From Spisula solida (Eukaryota > Mollusca > Bivalvia > Venerida > Mactridae): a stretch of DNA of 64,000 nucleotides. The position numbers and the translations under genes were made by a program. Below are positions 58,061 through 64,000 of this stretch, piece by piece; positions within the stretch are counted from its first letter, which is position 1; each line of letters starts with the position of its first letter. Location: NCBI GenBank assembly GCA_947247005.1, contig OX365945.1, positions 12,902,501-12,966,500 on the forward strand, given 5' to 3'. A model generated the notes under the pieces. The model saw only the letters and a list, made by a program, of their open reading frames with translations. It was not told the origin of the DNA and did no database searches.

Positions 58061-58680
58061 TTGGGTGGTAGGAAGTGTCTAAGTGGCTAAGCTCTCGCTG
58101 TACAGAAATGTTTATTTTTGATAAATTAAAAACACTCGGGTTATTGCTGTTTACCTATTATATCTGGCGAATTTCTATCTTTTAACACACAACATAAATT
58201 TTAAATGTCAGTATTTACTTTTTATTGCCTTTTTATTGATGCTTTTGTATGTTTGTATATATTTATGCTTGTTTGTTAGATGACCCCAAGGGAGATCAGC
58301 CCTAGGCTTAATGAGTGTATCAACAGTAAATTATTATTATTTTTATTATATTATTTCTCGCAGGGGATCAGTTATCATTGCAAATGTTGGTTTGTCCATT
58401 CACAGGAAATAGTTTGCTTGCCCTTCACTACAGTTGTCTTTATTCTGCTGTGAAAGCATCCATGTGTATTCATGCGGGATTCACTTTTCTTGATATTCGG
58501 ACAAACTTAATCAGGAAATTAAATACCGTATGAACCTTTTCGTAGTTTGGTTCATTTCTTTCTATGTTCTTTATTAAATCAACACTATACAGCCCAAAAA
58601 ATGTTGGTGAATTTATTTTGCTACTATTCAGCCCAAATAAAAAAAGTCAGTTAATTTAGTTTGCTACATCTTATACCACA

Positions 58681-58974
58681 TGATTGTTTTTACGTCACAA
58701 GTAATCGGTTGAACCAACTTGACATCACAATATTTCTATATATACGTGTATAATCTACGACGCACGAATGTCAACACATCGATGAACCTGCAAAAACAAA
58801 CTAAATCTGCTTCGCTATCGCTTGCTGAGGTTTAAATCTTTGAAGAAAACATTTAATAAACTCTAGCCTAAACATTGAATGCAACGCCACTGCCAAATTG
58901 AGAAAAGGGGGAGATAATTCTGTCATAATAGCACAAAGCGTGATTACCTATGTTTTATTTATATTTTTAGATCA
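58681..58974. other. no recognised feature
   Basis: Short stretch beyond the end of copy 2. Nothing supported. Confidence 0.4.
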
Positions 58975-59355
58975 AGTAGTTTAATCAACATCCTTAGCTA
59001 AAAATAAATAATGACAAAAATAGAAATTTTGGGGAAAATATGATGTACTAATTTGATTGAGTACACTTTAATCAACACAATGAGCTATTAAAATTATATT
59101 GGTCATCGAGGTCGTGTATTTGTGTATTTTTTGTCTTTTTAGCAGTTATTTTTCGGAAATTTTGACAATTCTTGTTTTGTCAAATATTCATGAATTTTCT
59201 TATCAATATAAAAAGTGTATAGGAATGTTTGAATAATATGTGTTTGTACACATGGAAATGATTTTAACAACAAAAAATACCGATTTTAATGCAAAATGAA
59301 TACATTGCGAAATATCAAGATTTTTGTCATTTTCTGGAAAAGTGATGTTGCAAGG
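58975..59355 (-). repeat. block related to the interior of the 2.8-kb CACTGTG element
   Basis: Read on the minus strand it contains TTGCAACATCACTTTTCC, then TGTACAAACACATA, CCTATACACTTTTTATATTG, ATTCATGAATATTTGACAAA and TGATTAAAGTGTACTC. These follow the same order as 13610-14230 in the transposon interior (TTGCAACATCATTTTTCT, TGTACAAAAACATACAT, CCTATGCACATTTTG, GTTAATGAAAGTGTACTC). No CACTGTG TIR was found around it. Confidence 0.45.
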
Positions 59356-60000
59356 GCCCATGCGTCCTTAAATTACCGCGACATACCTGTTTTATTTCAC
59401 ATATTGCTTTAGTATATATTAAACTACAATTGTGCCTATGTTTTGCTATTATCTTAAAAAAATGTTACCCCATTAAACGTCATTGATTCATTTTTGTAGT
59501 TAACTGTTTTGTTTGTACTTATTTTTCTTATAGCGGACTATCAGCAGGCCGTAAGGCCTGCGGATATCGATCCGCTTTATGGTAACACCTGTCACGTGAT
59601 TTATTCAGAGTTCGAATTCACTCATGGGTTTGGAAATTTGTGTTACAATTCCGCACTGAAAGAATGATAATGAAAAATGGCTGCCATTAGAAAAACAAAA
59701 GTTGTTTAAAATGCGATATTCGGCAGCTCATAAATTTTCTTTTATTTTTTAATGATGTTTAAAAATATTCCAAAAACTAGAGTAGGCCCATATCTAGAAA
59801 ACATTAAAAAAGATAATAAATTAACAAGGCAGTATGGGAGGTAAGAACTCTGTTGCTTAGTAACAGAGGCATTACCTCTCCTGGTTTTAACTCAATCGTG
59901 ACACCTCGGACAATCTTATGAACTTATGACCGTCATCTTGAAAACTCAGCGGTGAAAATCACAGACCGTGGCAGGCTGACTTTAATACCAGTTACATTAA
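59356..60000. other. no gene; two hairpins
   Basis: GCAGGCCGTAAGGCCTGC at about 59544-59561 is a short perfect hairpin. A longer one lies at 59837-59879 (separate entry). No coding frame. Confidence 0.45.
59837..59879. other. stem-loop
   Basis: GAGGTAA and CTCTGTT pair with AACAGAG and TTACCTC around a seven-base loop GCTTAGT, with small bulges. The whole is 43 nt, shorter than a typical microRNA precursor. Confidence 0.5.
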
Positions 60001-60360
60001 CTGTTTAAACCACGAAAGTACTTGTTTTAAACAAGGAAAGTCGTATTTTATACACATAATCAACGTAGTTATACAATGAACTTAAAATCGATAGCTGCAG
60101 GTTCGTATCGTTCTTCGTAACTTTGTACCCAATATTTCGTATCAAACCGCTATCGAGCGCTTTCTTGCACTCGCCTAGTAAAGTGTTAAGAAACGGTATT
60201 CTATCAGCGAGCACTGCTCGCTCGTAGTGCTCGCTCGTAGCGTGTCGTTGCATAGACGTAGGAAAGCGCTCGGTAGCGCCTTTTGGAAACGGCTTGGTAA
60301 TGTAACGGGCTCCAGGTTCGTAACCGAACAATTTATTGTAACGTTATGCATCGTCAAAAA
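60001..60360. repeat. CpG-rich repeat-like block
   Basis: The block has repeated GCTCGCTCGTAG words (60208-60240) and two related motifs, GGTTCGTATCGTTC (about 60100) and GGTTCGTAACCGAAC (about 60315). The 108-codon minus frame over it (60005-60331) has no recognised domain. Composition differs sharply from the AT-rich flanks. Probably a dispersed element; ends not found. Confidence 0.4.
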
Positions 60361-61464
60361 AATCCAGTGCTAGATGGGCATTTTACAAATAATGTAGGAC
60401 AACTGACATAGTCCGCTAAAATATGTTGAGCCTTAGTTCATATTATTTTGTGATGGGTTCAAGACATTGTCTCCGATCCACGAATGCATTCCTACATACA
60501 GGAAGAACCTGAACATGCTCCTAAATATTCCGAAGCGGTAAACATAATGCGATTTGTGTTTGTTTGTGTATTGTACTTGAATAGCACTGTTGGTGCATCA
60601 ATTTTCAAAGTTACAATATGTCACCTGACCAACATTGGACGGATAGGTGAGAACCAAGTTTAAGCGGTGATATGCGACAATGTAAACATTGATTTAGTGT
60701 CACTTCTCGACAGTACTCTGGTTATTAAGTTAATCAATTGACTTAGCCAGTACACCCGCGATACCTTCCATTATTAACATCCTCCTCCACTAGCATAATT
60801 AGTATCTACATTATTCAACTGACACATATAAAGATGTATACATGTATGTGTACTCTATCAAAACGCATTAAAAAGATAATAACTAATCGGACAGGGATAT
60901 AATGAATCTCATCCTTGTCGTGTCCCTTATAGAAGAAGCAAGACAAATATCAGGATACAAAAAAAACAAACAATAATTATAAAACCTGCTAAATGTGTGG
61001 CCAATGCGTCGTTTTATTAAAAAGTATTTTACATGACAGCTGCTTGAAAGTAATATCCCAAGTTCTTTATTCTCTAGAAACATACAGCGGCGTTCATTAC
61101 AACAGGTTCAGTGATATTGTCCTACAGTTGAGTTAACACAACCTTATAAAGAATATCGGGAAGGAAATTCGGTAGCGTTGTTTATTGTTTGACCATGATG
61201 TCAACATGATGTCGTTCGCATTTCCAACGATACTTTTAAGATGTTTACGTCCTCAACCACCCAAGTCATCATCTGCACACGTTAAATCAATTTATTGTGT
61301 GAACAATTGTTTTATTTTATTAAAAGGTCTCGAAGGCAATACCACGATTCCTTGCTTGGCATTTGAATATCAGTGGTGTTTACTTCATTTATTTCATTCA
61401 ATAATTTGCTTTTTTCTCTGATGAAACTCGTACTCGATGGCAAAAGTTCTCAAAATAATTATGA
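60361..61464. other. no recognised gene; possible weak third copy of the duplicated unit
   Basis: An ACAGGGATATAATGAATC word at about 60892 resembles ACAGGGAAGGCA words of the duplicated unit. The 78-codon frame 61185-61421 has no domain. Confidence 0.4.
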
Positions 61465-61660
61465 CTGTAGGGTATTAAATGCTGGCATAATGTGTCACTG
61501 ATGCCATTTCTGTCTGTAACAGTATGCACGTAATGATACCAACTTCAGTATTATTGTCACTCCTAATAGTGGTCAAAAACTCGGTCTGCGACAAGCGCAA
61601 TATTTCAAGTATCATTCTGAAGGTATGTTTGATCATTAGTCAAGACAGTGATCTTGTTAA
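61465..61660. repeat. third, diverged copy of the conserved block
   Basis: GTAGGGTATTAAATGCTGGC, CTGTCTGTAACAGTATGCAC, GTAATGATACCAACTTCAGT and TTATTGTCACTCCTAATAGT correspond word for word to 28710-28845 and 53955-54070, but with more differences. Similarity beyond about 61660 is too weak to be sure of. Confidence 0.65.
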
Positions 61661-62150
61661 TACAAACTAGTGGGGATCAAATGTACAATGTAAACAAGTA
61701 CAAGAAGATATGTCAACATTTTAAGCTCCAAATCCGATTTCAAACTTAAATAGTCAGTGAAAAGTCATCCCTACAGTCTCATTATTCGTCATTTTGACTG
61801 GAACTACTCTCGTTTGTTATATTATATTCTATTCGGACATCTCTGATATACATCGCTGACTTATGATTGTTAGGTACTCTAAATATAAGTGTAAATTATA
61901 CGTTTTCCAGAGAGTTCGTATCTATATACAATTTTAGCCATGCTTTTCATATCCTATTTATTAGGCGATATGAACGTATTCCTTTGTTTGTTACACAATG
62001 TTGTGATATGCATTCATGACATAACTATCTTAACGTTCCTTATGTATAAACCCCATGATAAATAGACCTTCAAAATGCATTAAAAGACATTTCACTTGCT
62101 ATATTCTGTTTAAATCCGCAAATGTACAACCCCACTAAATTAGAAATTGT
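61661..62150. other. no recognised feature
   Basis: AT-rich, nothing supported. Confidence 0.4.
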
Positions 62151-62293
62151 TGTTTTCCTAAGGTATCACACCTTGGTCGAATGGAGCATTCAGGTTATTC
62201 TTGCTCAGAGAAATTAAGCAGTGGCACAGACAAGGATAGGACCCGGGACATAGATCCCGAAGCGCTTGCCATACCTCTAGGCCACCGTTCATG
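62151..62293 (-). mobile_element. SINE-like sequence with tRNA-type head, minus strand
   Basis: On the minus strand ACGGTGGCCTAGAGGTATGG (A-box-like) is followed by TCCCGGGTCCTATCC (degraded B-box). Further on comes TTTCTCTGAGCAAGAATAAC and GCTCCATTCGACCAAGGTGT. The head resembles the GGTGGCCTAGAGGT type common in invertebrate SINEs. Borders approximate. Confidence 0.5.
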
Positions 62294-63449
62294 GAGAAGA
62301 TGAAATAAAAGAAGCTTGTGCTAAGGCTGTACATATTGTCTTTGATTTAACTTTCCTTTTACGAATTGCGTGTATAATGCTTTAATACTGAAGTTGGTTA
62401 GTCCATCAGTAGATCATGTTCGATTGATGAACGCAAACTATTTAGGCATTTAGTACATGTACGTTTGACCGGGGGTTAGTAATGCCCTTCAGAAAGCGTT
62501 TAAGGTCAATGTCACATTGAGCTATGTACATAAATGGCCATTTGGTGGCATGTAGATCGTTGAATATGACCCCTTGTACTGCTGTTTTATTTAAATGTAT
62601 ATGGTGTATACATGAACTTGACGTTACTTCGAAATTATAACCGGTATTATTGAGGCTGTAATGAAACTACTGTTGTCAGGAGAGTGATTATGATTGCACA
62701 TCGTCTCATTATTTAGTCTTTTGAATATCAGGGACTTCTTATGTATACTAATTATGTGTTATAACGTGTCAGGTTTAATACATAACATTTTCATGATTGT
62801 GTCCGTATGTACATTATGAAGAAGCTTGGAGGAGTGATTTACTCCATTATAACTAGTAATTTTAACAACAATTTCATTCAGAGAGTAATATAACTGTTTT
62901 CCAGTTATTATATTTACTGACCTGTCTGTTTCATTTACAAAACTTCAGTGATCTACGGGAGTTTGTTCTTGCTCTCTGAATCAATGAGTAATTCCAAGTA
63001 TCATTTGATTGGATTAGATGCTAATTATGGAATTATCACTGTCGTGTCCAGGGTCCCGTGGCAGCATGCCAGAAGAGGGAGTGAGGGAAAGAAACTTATA
63101 GAAGTATAGTGGGGCTGCATAATTATCAGTGCTATTAGTTGCAATTTTCTGTACTAAGACACAATAATAAAGTCATATCTATACATGTACTGATGCCTGA
63201 AATAAAGTAATTCACGTCCTTCTGAAATAACATCAAAGTTGTTTGACAAGCACAGGTTTAATTTCCAATATAGAAACCATGATATATTTTGACGTTTATT
63301 AAGTTTGAACTTATGTTTAATATACTGAATTTGCACACTTAATTCAAAGTAATAAAGACATTGGTTTTATTGACATTGCTACATTATCCTGATTGGTCAT
63401 AATTGATTGCAAGATGGAAATACACAAACAGAACTACATCAATATGTAT
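62294..63449. other. no recognised gene
   Basis: AT-rich sequence; the 60-codon frame at 63154-63336 has no domain. Nothing supported. Confidence 0.45.
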
Positions 63450-64000
63450 GTTTTGTGCCCAAGTGTTTAAAGGAATTAGTAATACTGTATTAAAGCTATA
63501 GTTGTTGCCCTTTGCTATAAATGTCAGTATTGCTCCACAAACATGTACTTATTGCCGTAGTCAATACCAGTAAGTTTCAATTGAATATCTTGTACGGTTT
63601 CTGAACAATGGTCAATGTTAACGTTTATAAGCGGAAAAGGGGGAGTAAATCAAAATTTACCACTGCTAGAGTTGTTGCCTTTTACTTCAGGTATGTGTAT
63701 TATAAGTATGACAATAAGTATAGCAAGTTTCATATGAATGTTTATAATGGTTTTGAGGTTACGAAGAAGATAAAACATAAAAATAGGAAATTTGAAATTG
63801 AACAAAGGGCAATAATTCTTCTAATATTGTAGCTATAGTTATGTAACTTGTCCTGAATTAGCGTACTGTTGTTGTGAGCTTATGTTTAAAGTTTGAAGTA
63901 AATATCTTGAACTGTTTAAAGTTATTAAGAAACGAAACTGGACATAGAGGAAAATTTGACAATTACAAAGGGCCATTAATTTACTAATATAGTAGCTAGA
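63450..64000. repeat. diverged tandem repeat running off the window end
   Basis: Phrases AGTTTCAATTGAATATCTTG / AGTTTGAAGTAAATATCTTG, AAATTTGAAATTGAACAAAG / AAATTTGACAATTACAAAGG and GGGCAATAATT / GGGCCATTAATT recur at intervals of roughly 150-330 bp. The 74-codon frame 63608-63832 lies within it and is probably not real. The right border is outside the window. Confidence 0.55.

Larger units (their letters stand above)
56430..58080 (-). mobile_element. Penelope-like retroelement (PLE), 5'-truncated, minus strand
   Basis: Reading 5'-3' on the minus strand: the C-terminal end of a PLE reverse transcriptase region (IPFNQALRIRRICSDDD at about 58043-57990), a GIY-YIG endonuclease region (to 57291), a C2H2-type zinc-finger frame (57276-56965), a further 99-codon frame (56960-56661), and a hammerhead-like motif (56523-56489). 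Borders are approximate; the LINE host sequence flanks both sides. IPFxQALRxRRICS followed by GIY-YIG is characteristic of PLEs. Confidence 0.8.
54601..58362 (+). mobile_element. CR1/L2/jockey-type LINE relic with nested insertions
   Basis: Copy 1 is continuous at this point (29740-29755), so everything between 54601 and 58362 was added in copy 2. The LINE has coding remains at 54680-56400 and a 3' end at about 58280-58362 (ACCCCAAGGGAGATCAGCCC, then a TTATTATTATT-type tail). It is interrupted by a 233-bp MITE (55948-56180) and by a PLE (about 56430-58080). Stratigraphy: duplication, then LINE, then MITE and PLE. Confidence 0.82.
38320..58680 (+). repeat. segmental duplication, copy 2 (partner 10745-30045)
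   Basis: Same order and orientation as copy 1, at an offset of 27-28.6 kb that shifts wherever one copy has an insertion. Copy 2-specific insertions found: 40008-41311, 41548-42630, 44834-45574 with its neighbourhood, 47046-47239, 47490-48105, 50884-51418, a short LINE tail at about 53088-53132, and 54601-58362. The end of similarity near 58680 matches the end of copy 1 near 30045. The 8.3 kb between the copies has no counterpart in the window. Confidence 0.9.

Noticed and set aside
60005..60331. 108-codon minus-strand protein
   Set aside because: Lies over the CpG-rich repeated block with GCTCGCTCGTAG words, no domain recognised, and several frames are open there simply because of composition.
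63608..63832. 74-codon Lys/Tyr-rich protein
   Set aside because: Falls inside a diverged tandem repeat continuing off the window; no start context or domain.

Overview
The window looks like AT-rich, gene-poor invertebrate nuclear DNA, most likely from a mollusc and probably a bivalve. I see no bacterial operons, rRNA or convincing intact tRNA genes. The content is relics of non-LTR retrotransposons, a Penelope-like element (PLE), tRNA-derived SINEs, many short terminal-inverted-repeat (TIR) DNA elements, and satellite arrays. The taxon is inferred from the repeat types; no intact host gene settles it. Element boundaries come from terminal repeats, target-site duplications (TSDs) and comparison of two duplicated halves, all aligned by eye.

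Region 1 (1-10.6 kb) holds a satellite of about 71 bp whose units each contain a hairpin (2.63-3.56 kb), set in DNA rich in TTAAC palindromes. It also holds a possible first coding exon with a GT donor behind a GTCACGTGAC box (5.2-5.45 kb), a MITE beside a SINE (6.3-7.0 kb), and an array of about 20 near-perfect 22-bp palindromes centred on AGAACGTTCT (7.76-9.39 kb). A broken coding-like stretch lies on the minus strand at 9.86-10.5 kb.

Region 2 (10.75-30.05 kb) and region 4 (38.3-58.7 kb) are two diverged direct copies of one segment of about 20 kb. Colinear anchors run along the whole length. Because the copies share ancestry, each serves as an empty-site control for insertions in the other. 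Copy 1 carries a 2.8-kb element with 0.5-kb TIRs starting CACTGTG and a 5-bp TSD (12.1-15.0 kb), a MITE with a SINE nested in it, a TA-flanked TIR element, a LINE 3' end and a TTAA-flanked MITE. Copy 2 carries a second copy of the TA-flanked element, another LINE 3' end, a 741-bp TA-flanked element, a second TTAA MITE, and a 3.8-kb LINE relic invaded by a 233-bp MITE and a PLE. A weak third copy of one part of the unit lies at about 61.5 kb.

Region 3 (30.05-38.3 kb) separates the two copies. It contains tandem units bearing TGACCTTGACCT, a degenerate non-LTR retrotransposon with recognisable reverse transcriptase motifs (34.25-36.9 kb), and a GT microsatellite. Region 5 (58.7-64 kb) holds a block related to the interior of the 2.8-kb element, a GC-richer repeat, a SINE-like piece and the start of another tandem repeat.

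No complete host protein-coding gene can be supported. The most interesting items are the palindrome array, the CACTGTG-ended element with its empty site, the PLE carrying a downstream C2H2 zinc-finger frame and a hammerhead-like core, and the 20-kb duplication used as an insertion record.
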